From Adineta steineri (Eukaryota > Rotifera > Eurotatoria > Adinetida > Adinetidae), in contig CAJNOI010000025.1 of assembly GCA_905250115.1 (NCBI GenBank), positions 422,755-486,754 of the forward strand: a DNA stretch of 64,000 bases, in the 5' to 3' direction. Positions 1-14,696 of this stretch are shown in pieces; positions within the stretch are counted from its first letter, which is position 1, and each line of letters begins with the position of its first letter. The notes below the pieces were generated by a model. It saw only the letters and a list, made by a program, of their open reading frames with translations, searched no databases and was not told where the DNA came from. The position numbers and the translations under genes are program-made.

Positions 1-3000
1 TATCATAATGCATTCGTATGTCTTGTTTAAGAAAGTATTAACACATTCGAATAACATATATCTGTATATGTTTATCAAGGAAAATATATTTTTGACTTGA
101 TTTATATAAACATCAATTCGTTAGATTGATTAAGATCTGTTTTCGATTAAAATTTCACATGTTGTTGTTGTTATCAAGTTTTTCCTTCTATACTATATTA
201 TTTATAACAAACATCAGGGTCAAGGCATCTATATCAACATTAAATCGATCACATATATGTTTAAAAACATTCGATTATTATTTACTCCAATTGTTAATTA
301 GATAAAAACAAAAAAATAAAAGGATTTTTACATATGTCGACCAAGTCTAATATCATATTATCTTTTGATTGCAATATGTCAGTATTCATTATTATTATGA
401 TTGCTGACAAGTTTTGAAAAGAACAAATAAATTACTAACACTTATGGTATGTCTTAGAGTTCATTCATTCTTCTGTCAATTCTTTTTCTTTTTTATACAA
501 TTTTAGTGCATTTTTATAATAAATCAATAATAACTATTGTTATACATGAAGTATTTTCTAGTTCTGTTCGATTAATTAATTAGATTAGGATTTAATGATG
601 AAAGACAAGTCTTTTAAAAAAACGCGTTGTCGCTTAAAAGAAAATGACAACTAGTATTTTCTGACCACGTCTTTATTTCCTTTTTTCTTTTTCTATTTTT
701 GAATTATCACTTGAATTATCATAAAAGATGAAGAATGATGCGCTTGAATACATACACATCTTGCGTATCAATCTACGACAATCACTTGACTGAGTTAAGG
801 AAATGAAGAATTGATTTTTTTTTACGTTGTTTAGTATGCAAAGGAAATTGTGAGACGGAATTATGTAGTTCTCAGAATGAAATTACGAGTTAGTTAAGAG
901 CTTTTTCTTCGGTTCTATCATAGATGGATCAGTAAAAAAAGGAAATATGCTCGCTCGCTTTTATCAACAACAGCATGAATGAACAATTCGTTGAACATTT
1001 ATTCATCCAACTCAATCTACGCTTTATAGTAATAGAAGGAGGGTAGAGCGCGAAGCGTTAATTTCACTGAACGAACATTCATGATTTCATAAATAACAAA
1101 TAAAGTTTTTGTTATTATTGAATAGGAGAAATAGATTATGAAATTCATTGATGCATGTATGGCAAGACAATATAACATTGAGTTCAATTTTATATTCATA
1201 AAACACAAAGCATTTTTTATCTGATCAATTAAGTATAATACTATATATAATCGGATGATAATATCTATTTCTCATTCTGTTGTTCTTTAATCATAGGATA
1301 TTGATGAAAACTAACTTGCATGATACGTTCGAGTATTAATGGAAAGTAATGATGGCTAATCTAATTTGATTTAGTAAATGCGACGACGCGCGCGTATATG
1401 TATGTTCATTCATAATCCATTGGTCCGAGAAAGAGAGACAGAGTAGAACTCATCTTTTCGCTTAGTAAGCAATGATGATTTGTAATCTTTTTTTCGAATG
1501 AGCAAGAGAAGTAACTGAGCGAGTAAAAGGCTAGTGTCATTCTTTAAGTTTATCTACTGAATTAGATTTTTGACAAAAAAAAAATAATATAAATGTAGAG
1601 AGAAGAAAGAGAACAAAAAAAAGCCATGCACATCATTCTTTTCACAATCAAAAGAGAAAATGGATCAAGTGAGCATTTTTCATCATTCATCAAATTGACA
1701 GATAAAAAAAATAGTGAGTGAAATTATTTTCTTATAGTTTAATTTTTTAATAAAAAAAATAAAACGGAAAATCAATTATTATTCATTTTCAGCGTCTATT
1801 AAAATAAATAAAGACTCGTTTTCATGTCATCTTATCTATAGAAATCATGACTAGCTACTTGATAAAAACAAAGAAAAGGTCTGAGATGAAACTATTAACT
1901 TAAAAAAAGAAATAGACTTCAGAACAAAATACAGGAAATCATTATATATCTCATACGATTGTCAAATGATATACATTTTTATAGAAGAAAAATCCGTTCT
2001 TCTTTTCTTATTTAAAAAATTTTGTTTCATGATTCATAATCGTTTATTTTTATATAAGAAAGAAAAGAGATCTTATCCTAGACTTGTCCTATTCTTCTCG
2101 TTGAATATAGATATCGAGAGATATATAGATATAAATCTGCTTTTTTTTCTAGTATGTTGTGCTTGTTCGAGTTTGTCGAGAAATTGATTGCGATCGTTGT
2201 CGACAATGGTGGTTCTTCTTCTTCTTCTTTCTTTCTTTCTCTCTCCTATACCACTTGTTAATCGTTCGATTTACTCTCATATTATATCACACATTTGGAC
2301 AAAATTAAGTTTCGGAGTCTGCCTTCTTCAACAATACCACTTAGCTTTTCTATAGTTTATATCAGATGAAGCAACTAATTCTGCTTGACACATACATTAC
2401 TAGTTGTCGATGAAATATTCTTGAGAATCATGCAATACTTCATTCGTTTTTTCTCGGTGTTTTTTTTTATTGAAAAAATCTTGAGAAAGAAATCTTTTCC
2501 ATAACAATCTTATAAAAAAAAGAAATCTACTAGAAAAAACAAAAAAATTTATGAGCAGACGTCTATTCAAAAAATTATATGTCTTAGATATTCTTATGAA
2601 CCAAAACAATAATTATAAAGGTATAGATTTATAATTAGATATATTTATTTATCTATCTGTAACAAGATTATAGAAAATTTTTTTTTGCTTTCTTCTAATT
2701 CCTTTTTTTTTATTATATTACTAATTCGTTCTTGCTTTTGACAGATGATTGGTAGACTAAAAGAATATCACAATTAATTTTCTCTCTCTCTCTCTCTCTT
2801 CGTTCTACTTCTTGTTTTTCTTTTCATCTGTAAAATTTTGATGAGAGAAGTATGTATGTAATATTTCTTATCATCGATGTTTCAATTAAACAATGCTACA
2901 AGTACTTTTCATAATAGGCTTAAGAATGAAAAAAAATGACAAAACAACAAGCCATCTTAACTACATACAGGATGTAGTGATGCACGATCAAATTAGCTAA

Positions 3001-3698
3001 AAGATAGAAAGAGTACAAGAAGAAGAAGAAGAAAGTAATTTCCTTAGTCTTCTTTTTTTCATTTTTTTTGCTTCTACTTTTATATCTCATTAGTCATAAG
3101 TAAAAATATTTCTATATTTGAAAAATTTTGAAAATCATACAAAAAACTTAATAGAATGTAAATAATATGATTAAAAATGTCAAGATTTGATCAAATAATG
3201 AACACATCCATATTTCTTCTTCTTCTTCTTCTTTTTTTATTCAATGTACTTTTCTTTAAGTGAAAGATTTATTGTCAATATAAAGATTTTTTCTTTTATA
3301 TATTATTTGTTCCGCGATAAGGATTTTTTCTTTTTATATCCTATTGTAGGTATTTAGAAAAATATAAGTGACGTAAACGAAGAAAAAAACAATCAGAATT
3401 AGTAGATTAACATTTCTATATTTAAATAACATGAAATCTTAAGAAAAAATGTTATATTTTTCTGACAGCTTCATCTTTCTAATGAAGATTAAAAAACATA
3501 GGAATTCCATATATATATATTTTTTTTTCTCTCTCTCTCGTATTGTTGCTTGTTCTAAATAAGTTCACATTCACAATTTTCTTTCTTTTTTATATAGTCG
3601 ACGATGATAAGTCGTCGTCGTCACCATCAACAAGGTGACTTTAAAATGGTTATTATCATCATCAAACTTATAGTATATTCATTTACATTAATATATAC
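1..3698. other. gene-free upstream region
   Basis: No open frame with recognisable protein features is seen on either strand. The stretch is very AT-rich with homopolymer A/T runs and short microsatellites: a CT run near 2780-2800, GAA repeats near 3018-3030 and CTT repeats near 3218-3232. It probably holds the promoter and 5' UTR of the receptor gene that begins at 3699. No promoter element could be assigned with confidence. Confidence 0.6.
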
Positions 3699-6600
3699 AT
3701 GTCGTCCTTTGTCGGTTTAAGTACTAATAATAACAACGCTGCCATTGTGCATGCGTTGCTACTAAATGTTAGTCAAGCTAATTTCAATCGACCATTCTTT
3801 ACAGCTACATACCGTACAAATTGGAGTATAACATACATACCCGGTCCATCATCATCATTGTTAACATCGACAAATAATCTATCACCTAATGATGATTATT
3901 ATCCAGTTTGGTTATTAATTTTAATTGCAATATTTGGTAGTGTAACATCTGTATTAACAGTTTTAGGAAATATTCTTGTTATCCTTGCATTTTTTCTTGA
4001 TCGACAAATTCGACAACCAACAAATTATTTTATACTTTCACTTTCTGTTAGTGATTTTCTTATCGGTCTTCTATCAATGCCTTTATTAACAACTTACATC
4101 TATGCAAAAGATTGGCCATTAAACGCAATTATATGTGACATATGGCTTTCATTAGATTATACTGTTTGTTTAACTTCGATTTATACGGTGCTGTTCATAA
4201 CGATCGATAGATTTTGTTCAGTTAAAATGCCAGCTAAATATCGGAAATGGCGTACAAAAAAACGAATTAATATTATGATTGCAGTTACATGGGCATGTAA
4301 GAGAAGAAATTTGAATAAGAAATAATTATTCGAGTATTATTTTTATTTCATAGTTCCTACTCTAATTTTTTTTACATCAACAATGCTTTATCCACGTGTA
4401 CGAGGAATTTCAAATCTTCAAAGTGGTGTTTGTAAATATTCAAAAAAAATAAACGAATTTTTTCGTTTTCTAATAATTTTTTTTCTCGTCAGGTGATGTT
4501 CAATGGAATAAAAATCAAATATTTAATTTATGTTTAACTATTGGATATTTTTGGACAACATTACTTGTTATGATTGTTTTATATATTTTTATATATGGTA
4601 TTAAATTGTCTTTCTAATCTTTCTATATTCAAATGAATATTTTATAGGTGTTGCAAGTAATTTAGAAAAAAAATCCCAAGAAAATGCTCGTAAAATGTCT
4701 TCACTTGTTGGTATGGCAGGTAAATATTCATCATAATTAAAAAAAAATAGAAATCCTTCAATTCATATATTAATTAGGTAATGCTATGACACAAATAGGT
4801 GTAGGTATTGGAGTAAAAAATTCACCAGCAAAACGTACACCAGTTAAAGAAAATCATAAGAGTGAATTAACACAAACTCTTAGCAATGAATCTCAACCTA
4901 ATATACAACGAAAAAAATTTGTTAAACAATTTAGTAATAATTCATCGGATCTACGACAAACAAATGATGGTGGTGATGATGAAGTATCAAATTCATATGA
5001 ATCTCATTCCGATCTTGAAGCAAATAACATGAATGAAAAAAAATTTCATCTGTCAAATGATAAACTTTCTCATCATAATCGTCGTGGTCTTAGTGTTAAT
5101 TGGGGTAGTAATTCTACAACAGCTATTAATTCAAGTTCAACAAGAAATTCACCCGTTCATGAACAACAATTAAATCAAAAATATTCTTCAAATGTTAAAT
5201 CATTTGCACATTCATTTTATCGTAGTCCAATACGTTTAGGTGGTATGAAAAATAAACAATCAACAAATTCACCACAACCATCAATGGGTCTTACACCAAT
5301 ACCATCAGAATCTGAACTTGTACCAGGTCGTATGTATCCTCCACCACAACCACGACCAGAATCCTTAGCAATTATGTCAGACGAATTATTTCATGAACGA
5401 TTAAAAGCACGACAATCACCATTACTTTCAACAAATGAACCATCACAACAAACATCATTAACTATTACTAATTGTTTATCAATATCGTCATTAAATCTAG
5501 ATAAAACTTCAATAGAAGATATAACGCATTCAAATCAAACATTAACAGATGAACATATTATAGAAATAAATCCATCATCATCATCACCCGTGTCACAATT
5601 AAAAATAACTATTGAACCAGTTGTTAATAATAATAATAATAATACTGATGAATCATCCGATGAAAGTTGGCGTTTACTTAATAGTAATAGTAGTCTTGAT
5701 ATACCATATATTGATGAAACTGATTTTGAAGATTTAGGTAAGCTATGTATAGAAATATTCAAGTATCAAAGATTATGTTTTTTATTAAATCTATACTGAG
5801 TTGTGTATGTCATGTCAGAATAACAACAAAAACGATGAGAATACTAAGATTAAGAAGCCACTATATAATAGTAATCATTGTTAATACAAGTGCAATTTAA
5901 ACCTTTTGAATATCAAGATTAAAAGAAAATTTTAAAGATTTTGTTTTTCTTAAGGTTATATTTTACATCGTCGTTGTATTCCATCAAAAGATTCCAATGA
6001 ACCAATTCAAGGAGAAACTATTGTTTATAAATCACCACTTTATTTAAATCCGAAATATCGATCGAAATCTTCTACATCATCTGTTCATAATAATCATGAT
6101 AATTCACAAGATGTGCATATAGAAACATATCCGTGTATAAATTCAAATCCGTCCTCTAGAAAATTACCAATACGACATTGTAGTTTACGACACGTACCAC
6201 GTGAAAGTTTATTAAATAGAGAAATGCAATCAGCATCATTACCTATATCATCAAATGATATTTATTCGACAACGTCCGCTATTTTTGTTTCATACACAAA
6301 AAATTCATTATCTCAACCTCCAACTCCTCTAAATTTATCACCATCAAATCATCAAAATTCTGATGTTGAACGTGCATTAATTGAATTCTATCAATGTAGT
6401 CAAGTCAATGATATTGATGATAATTTAACTACGAGTGAAAGTGATGTTTTATCAAATTATAAAGAAATGAATCATGATACACCTTCATTATTACGTTTAA
6501 ATGAACAATATTCATCAGCTTTTACTGATGATGAATATAGTTATCAATGTGATAATAGTTTTATGAAATTAATGATATTAAATAAAACAAATCTTGATAC

Positions 6601-8277
6601 AACAAGTGATGATCAAACACTAACAAATAGTATTAGTTTAAATACTTATAGTCAAGATTGTTCGATTGATAAAATATTTCAACCATCAAATTTAATTGAC
6701 GAATTTTCACGAGATAGTTGGATTAGTCCAGCAACATCATCATCATCATCCTCATCATCATCATCATCTCAAGATATACAAATTCCACAACATTTTCTAT
6801 CAGCTATTGATAAAAAACGTAATACATCATCAGATTCAGATGCAATTACAACAACAACAACAACATTAACTACTAGTACTATATTTGGAGGGTAAAATTT
6901 TTTTGCAAAGAAGAAAATAAGTCACATAGTTTAATTTTAGAATTGATAAACGAAAAATTAGTGCAGAATTACAAACATCTGAACTTAGTCCAATATTAAA
7001 AAAACATCATTCAGATACATATATAAATGAAATTGATTCATCGTTATCTAATAATCGAAATGCATCAAAAGTAACATTTGAAAGTTTTGTTACCCAAACA
7101 TCTGTTTCATCATCACCTAAAACAAAAGATCAATGTGTTATGGCACAAATTGATATAAAAGAACACTTAGATAATTCAATTCGTATATCGGAACAAATTG
7201 AGCCAAATAAAAATGGACAAATATTTTCCGTACATGAAACAACAGGAACTGGAACAATAAGTTCAAATTCAACAAAATCAAGTGTTAGAGAACTCTTACA
7301 AAGTCAAAAAACAACAACACGAAGAAAATCAAAAACACAAAATAGAGCAAGAAAAGCTTTACGAACAATAACATTCATTCTAGGTAAGTTTAATATGAAC
7401 ACGGGAAAAATATGTTAATTAAAATCGTGCTATATGAAGTTCAGCTAGACTATAGGGAAATAAAGTTTATTGAATATGAGATATATTTATTTTTTATTTA
7501 TAATTATTGATGACTGTCGTATTTTATATATTTCTCAAAGACATTTATTGATAACATCGCAATAATCAATTTATATTTGGAATTTACATCTAGCTGAGGT
7601 TTGTTGGATTCAAAAAAATTCCCCGGGCAAAAGAAAATTTCTTATCCGGATAAAGTCTAGACTTTAATAATCATACTCTTGACATAACTTTTTACCCTAA
7701 AACAATATTGCTCATACATGACCTAATTATATTAAAGTTTTATTTAGACATTCAGTTTCTATCAGATTTCAGATATGGTATCCATGGAGCGAAAACCATA
7801 TCAGCGTAAAAAATGCGCGAAAGTCACAACTGCTAAACATCTTTCGCCGGAAAACCTTTTGCTCATTTGCCCCCATACCATAGATTCTACTAAATCTAAA
7901 TAATTAATTTTTTTAAATAGATATAAAATATCAGCTTTTATTCTTCAATTAATCATAGTAGGAAACACATCTTTTTTTTTTGTTTATTTTACAGGCGCTT
8001 TTGTCGTTTGTTGGACTCCATGGTAAATATTATTTTTATCTTATCCTTTTCTATATATATATACATTTTTTTCCCTTGTAGGCATATCTATTCAGCAGTG
8101 CATTCATTATGCGAATCATGTAAAAATAATTGGGTATTTTCAAATCCAATGTTTCATTGTGTTTATTTCCTTTGTTACCTTAATTCACCGATTAATCCAT
8201 TTTGCTATGCATTAGCTAATCAACAATTTAAAAAAACATTTACACGAATATTAAAATTAGATTTACGTCGATTATAA
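3699..8277 (+). CDS. muscarinic-type acetylcholine receptor (GAR-2-like GPCR) with giant third intracellular loop
   Basis: Rhodopsin-class receptor built from nine exons: 3699-4296, 4354-4431, 4493-4597, 4648-4719, 4778-5737, 5955-6891, 6941-7383, 7995-8022 and 8082-8277. All junctions are GT-AG and the frame closes at 1138 aa. TM1 to TM4 lie in exons 1-2. TM3 is followed by a DRF variant of the DRY motif and then SVKMPAKYRKWRTKK, which resembles invertebrate muscarinic (GAR-2) receptors. An extracellular CDVQW supplies the loop-2 cysteine. TM6 carries CWTPW and TM7 carries NSPINPFCYA, an intact NPxxY-type motif. In the family these receptors bind acetylcholine at the plasma membrane and couple to G proteins. 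The third intracellular loop is about 790 residues, Ser/Thr/Asn-rich and low complexity, far longer than the usual 150-250. Exon 8 is a 28-nt microexon. A possible AATAAA signal lies at 8502. The fold is secure; ligand identity is inferred from similarity. Confidence 0.88.
7384..7994 (+). other. long intron with possible small inserted hairpin element
   Basis: This 611-nt intron is about ten times longer than most other introns of the receptor gene. Around 7770-7895 a short sequence near the left side (gatatggtat) is roughly complementary to one near the right side (ataccatag). Between them the base composition is less AT-rich than the surroundings. A small non-autonomous insertion is possible, but no target-site duplication was established by eye. 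Confidence 0.25.
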
Positions 8278-9224
8278 TAATGAAAGAAAATAATAATCTA
8301 TTTCTTTTCTGTTTTGTTTTGTTCTTCACGTTTTAAATATGTGTAGAATTATACGTATATTCTTTTTTTCTTTTGTTCATGTAAATTTGTCGATTAGAAA
8401 AAAGCGAACAAAAGCTATTTTTTTATTTATTATTTTTGTTTCATGAATATAATAATTATAAACCAATGACAAAATAATACTCAACTAATTCAATTAGAAT
8501 GAATAAAGAAAACTTTTCTTTGGATAAAATAGTTTCTTGTTTTGGTGAATTATAACAAGAACGAAATATTAGGAGATTTGGTAAATCTCATTCAAGTTTA
8601 TTGTCAGCTGTTAACATTTTATTAGTTTCGGAACGAGAGTAATCATCCACTCGAACGGGACTAGGTTTAGACGAAGAATGAGTATTATTAGAACGAACAA
8701 AAAATGTCAATGTAACCTTATTAATACATTTACAATACGACAAATGGCTCAGCAGATGAAAAAATCTGTTAATGCAATCTCTGCGGGATTAAAATATGAA
8801 ACACAATCTAATTTTTACTACTGGTGGCCAAGAGATAGTATTGCCATGCGTGTCTATGTGATAACTTATTGATAAGAATGTCTGTTACATGAGTGCGGGA
8901 TGAAGTGTAAGTCTTTATCCTTTCTATTTCAGCACTCTCGTGTCTGACAAAAACCATGAATCCATTTAAGTCACGACAAAATATTTTTCCTGTATATCTA
9001 TTTATGTCAATAATAATTTATTTAATATTTCACTCCGTATTTTGGATTTTGTTTTATTTGAATTGTTTTTCAAATTACAAGAGCATCTATATAGATAGAT
9101 ATATACAAACAAAATCACAAAATTGCACTGAAAAGAAACAAGAAGAAGAAAAGAAAAAAAAGCAAACGCCGAAAAAAAAAACGTATCAGACTAGAGAAAC
9201 AATACGCGTTAAAGTTGATGATAT
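8278..9224. other. intergenic, convergent 3' ends
   Basis: This lies between the 3' ends of the receptor gene and the minus-strand gene that ends at 9225. It contains AATAAA near 8502 on the plus strand. Two short plus-strand open frames (8678-8872 and 8956-9228) show no family features, and the second ends in a Lys/Glu low-complexity tail. I see no gene. Confidence 0.5.
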
Positions 9225-11233
9225 TTAAAAGAAAATAGGTCGCTGTAATTTAAAATGAGATAAAGGTCTTTTTTGTTTCGATGAAGTTGATGATGCTGGA
9301 GGTTGCCACCATCCACTTAATGATGATTGATTATCGTCATAATTACTGAGATTTTTCTGTTGTTGAGTTCGTCTTTGATATTCATGATAATGAAAATCAT
9401 TTAATGATATTGTTGTTTGTAAATTTTGTTCACAATAATAATCAATTGGTATTAATGTTAAATTATTAGTTGTTAATAAAATTTTTAGAATATCATCATT
9501 TTCATCTGATGCTAAATAATCATAGAGAGATATTAAACGTAAATATTCTAATTCATATTTATTTGCTATACAAAATGTTGCTATTGATAAAGAATTTAAA
9601 TTATTTAACTGTGGTATATATTTTATTTTATTTATATAAATAAATGGTAGATGTTGTTTTTTTGAATCTATTATTGTTAATAAACCACCATGAAATGACA
9701 TTATTTTATGATAATCAATATAATCATTATTTATTGGTGATGAAAGAAATCGAATAAAAAATAAACGTTTTAAACGAAATATTAAATGATCAAGTGTAAT
9801 TAATGATGAATGCTTGGTTAAAATACTATTAAATAATAATGATGATGATGATTGACGAATTAATGTATTAAATGTACAAATATCATCATGTTCAATTGGT
9901 ATATATAATGGACGTAAAGAAAAATCCTCTGATGAACTTATGATATGTTCTTTAAGAAGATAATCAACTGAAAGAAGACGATCACATTGTTTTTTTATAA
10001 ATGGTACTATTTTTGAATCTAATTGTAGCCAACCGGTTGTGGAAGATTGATCACATAGTGGTATTGATTCAGTGGAAGTTATAGCTAGAATTAATTAAAC
10101 ATATAAAGAGATTTATTATAAGTATATATATTAAATTTCTTTTTATCTTAGATTTAAACTATACTCTTAATATTTTTAAATAATCTTGGCATTTATATTG
10201 TAATTTTATCTCCTATTATTAGATTAAGTAACAATATTGATCGACATATTGAAAATTAATTATTTTCAAGATTTATTTCAGATAAATCACAAAATTAAAT
10301 ATCAATTATGACATAAAATCCTAACAGATCTAATGACAAATTTTTCTTTTATTAATATTACATTCTAATTGATAATATCGATTTTCCTACTTTTATTGTT
10401 ACTTATTCATTCTTACAAAATTTCATAATATGAAATGCTGAGATATTGATGCGTAATAATAAAATATAGAAAACAGCTATCAGTATGCATATATAGAAAT
10501 CTCGAAATTACTATCAGATAATATCACTTATTTTATCAGTATAAAAAAACAGCATTAGAACATGTGATAGTTGGCTATTCTTTCTATCAATGAAATTTAT
10601 TATAAATAATATCTTACTCGATGTTTTTGGTTTTTTTCTATTAACTCGTTTATCTATAGTCTGCTGATGTGTATTATTTTCATTAATAGTTTCTTGTAAA
10701 TTTTTCCATTTTTCAATATTTTTTCTTGCTTCATCTAATGTTGTAACTGGTTGTATCATAAATGATTGTAAATAATTACTATTATCAACTAAGCCTAGTG
10801 AATTAAAACAATCAATTAAATTTTCAAAATCAATAACATAATCAATATTTTCTCGAAGTTTTATATAATTATTTGCATAATTTAAATGCCACGAATAAAT
10901 TTCATGCATTAATTCAACTTCATTCAATGTTATATAAATAGGTGATGAAGATCTGGTAATAACATCTAATAAACAACGACGCCATTTATTTTGTAATAAT
11001 GAAGATTTTATATCTAATAATTGTTGTTCAAAATGACGTTGAACAACGTAACGACGACCTGAGCTATTAACATAAAAAAAAGGAGAATAATGAAAGTTAT
11101 TTTTTTATGAAGAAAAAAAATATAGATATTTCACACACCGAAATATTACTGCAATAAGAAAATTTTCATCTAATTCTTCCCATAGAAAATGTTTTAAACG
11201 GCTTGATTCGTCGTCAATCATAATATTTGACAT
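9225..11233 (-). CDS. conserved-looking protein of unknown function, 466 aa
   Basis: Three exons read on the minus strand: 11233-11139, 11063-10618 and 10084-9225. The splice sites are GT-AG (first donor GTGTGT) and the phases match, giving a closed 466-aa frame from ATG at 11233. The protein starts MSNIMIDDESSRLKHFLWEE. It has an alpha-helical, Leu/Tyr/Asn-rich middle with repeated Leu spacing, and a low-complexity tail rich in Gln, Ser and Pro. There is no signal peptide, membrane segment or catalytic motif that I can see, and I do not recognise the family. It lies tail to tail with the receptor gene and upstream of AMMECR1 on the same strand, about 220 bp from that gene's stop. A helical scaffold or adaptor would fit, but this is not shown. 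Confidence 0.65.
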
Positions 11234-11449
11234 TCTAAAAGCAATACTCAAGTTATATAATCAACTGTCACTAATAGATAATGGAATATACAAGTTGTTC
11301 TATATATATATGTATATGTATATGTATGTATGTAGAGAGTGTGCATGTATAAAGAAAGAAAAATTCTCCCCGACGAAAAAAAATGATACAATCCTGAGTG
11401 CACTCTGGAAATACAAGCACCACACAACTCAAGAAATAAATGTTTTATT

Positions 11450-12995
<1,546 letters not shown>

Positions 12996-13509
12996 AAAGA
13001 AGGAAAAGAAAATCACCGGGTTAATTAATGCTGACTAATATAGAGAGGAAAATGGTTGAAAAATATTTAGAAAATATGTAAATATACTTACGGAAATCGA
13101 TTCAAAGGACACGTTATATGTAATTCATGACCCGCTAATGTAATAAGTCAAGAGGAGAATGCAGAAACACGATTGATGACGTATTAATATTCGCTAAAAA
13201 GATAAATGATGATATAAATCAAGCTTCGTTGTTAATAAATGACTTACTCAAAAAAATGTAATCATTACTCGTATTCTCTGTTATATATCTGTGCTACAAC
13301 AATAAAAATGTCGTTATGTTGTTTTTTTTTGATACTATGATAAACTATGTAAGTGGAAATCTAGAAAATGGAAAGAGAAAAATATTATTCATACTTTCTT
13401 TTTTCTGGTTTAGTTATCATAACAAAACATTTTTTATTTTGAAATGACAGAAAAGAAAAACAGCAACAACAATAATAAATCATCTATGGTTACTAGAATA
13501 TTCGATTTT
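12996..13509. other. intergenic region between AMMECR1 and GrpE genes
   Basis: This AT-rich spacer separates two minus-strand genes. It should contain the AMMECR1 promoter and the GrpE 3' UTR. No further open frame or RNA gene is visible. Confidence 0.5.
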
Positions 13510-14696
13510 TTATTGCGCTACACCTACTTGTGCAGCACGTATAACACGATCTTGTAGACGATAACCGGTTTTCATAACTTGCATAATTGTTCCACTTGTT
13601 TTTTCTGGAATTTTTGCTTGAAATAGTGCATCATGAAAGTTTGGATCAAATTTATCACCTTCATTTGGTTTGATTTGTACAAGACCGTTTTTAGCGAATA
13701 TTTTTTGCATTCTTTCTTCAGTCATTACAAGACCTTGACGGAGATTATTAAAATCTTTGGTTAATGCTGTTATATCAGTTGATGGTTGTTGTGGTGTATT
13801 TGCTAATGCTAGATTAAGTATATCAGCGACTTCAAGTAAATCCTTACAAAATCCTTGAATGCCAAAGACTTTTGCATCATTAACAAGTTTATTAAAACGA
13901 ACTCGAGTATTTTCAGTTTCAGCTAATGCACGTCTATAACGATCCTATAATGAATAAAAAAATATTTTATCAAAATATGTCATTCAAATCCATCAACCAT
14001 GACATCTATTTTTACGGATTACATAATATTTCTGCTTAGATTAGAGATCAACTTATCATTATAATTTATGCTATGATATATACGACTTCAGTCAGACACA
14101 TAGTTCAAAATGTCACACAGATTGCTAATATTACATTCTCTTCATAAATCTTGCTATCATATATCAACTTTCGAATATGACTTCCGTGTAATCTAACAAG
14201 GTTAAATATACAGTCATATCATCTGATTGTTTGACCTTAGCGATAAAAATCTATCATAAATATACAATTAAAATTGTCATACTGAAGTCTAATTGAATAT
14301 GTATATAAAGGAACTCTTGGAAATAATAGTCTGTAATAAAGATAGTCTTACCTTAAATTCATTAGCATCTTCAGTTAATTTCGCATTTTGTTCTTGAAGT
14401 TGTTTCAAATCAACATTCGATTTTTGTTCTGTTTGAGTTTGATTTTCTATAGGTTGATCTGCTGAAGATGGTGTTGTTTCATTTTGTTTCTGTTCTTGTG
14501 CAGATGAATTAGTAGATGCATATCTAAACTAACACTTAGAAATTTAAAAAAAATGAACAAAATATGAAAGAAAAATTCAGCACAACTACCTAAATACTGT
14601 TGATAAACGAGATGCATTCACGAATGTTGATGGTGAAAAAGCACCAGTACGATAAAGTACTTGACGTACAAATAAACAATTTGATAGTAGACTCAT
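13510..14696 (-). CDS. GRPEL1: GrpE homolog, mitochondrial (Hsp70 nucleotide exchange factor)
   Basis: Three exons (14696-14590, 14352-14523 read in reverse, and 13944-13510) join to a closed frame of 237 aa. Residues 1-36 form a basic, Ser/Arg-rich presequence (MSLLSNCLFVRQVLYRTGAF) consistent with mitochondrial import. A low-complexity Gln/Thr/Ser linker follows, then the long GrpE helix with EDANEFKDRYRRALAE and FNKLVNDAKVFGIQGFCKDL. The C-terminal beta domain contains DPNFHDALFQ, then a VMKTGYRLQDRVIRAAQVGV segment typical of GrpE. GrpE dimers release ADP from mitochondrial Hsp70 during protein import and folding. The length is typical and nothing is missing. It is a single-copy housekeeping gene with no evident functional link to its neighbours. 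Confidence 0.93.

Noticed and set aside
1017-3600. Several short open frames in the first 3.6 kb
   Set aside because: They are 60-75 codons, hydrophobic or low complexity, and lack splice context, family motifs or signal peptides. In AT-rich DNA such frames are expected by chance.
8678-9228. Two plus-strand frames (64 and 90 codons) after the receptor gene
   Set aside because: They have no recognisable domain, and the second ends in a Lys/Glu run. They lie in the convergent 3' flanks of two real genes.
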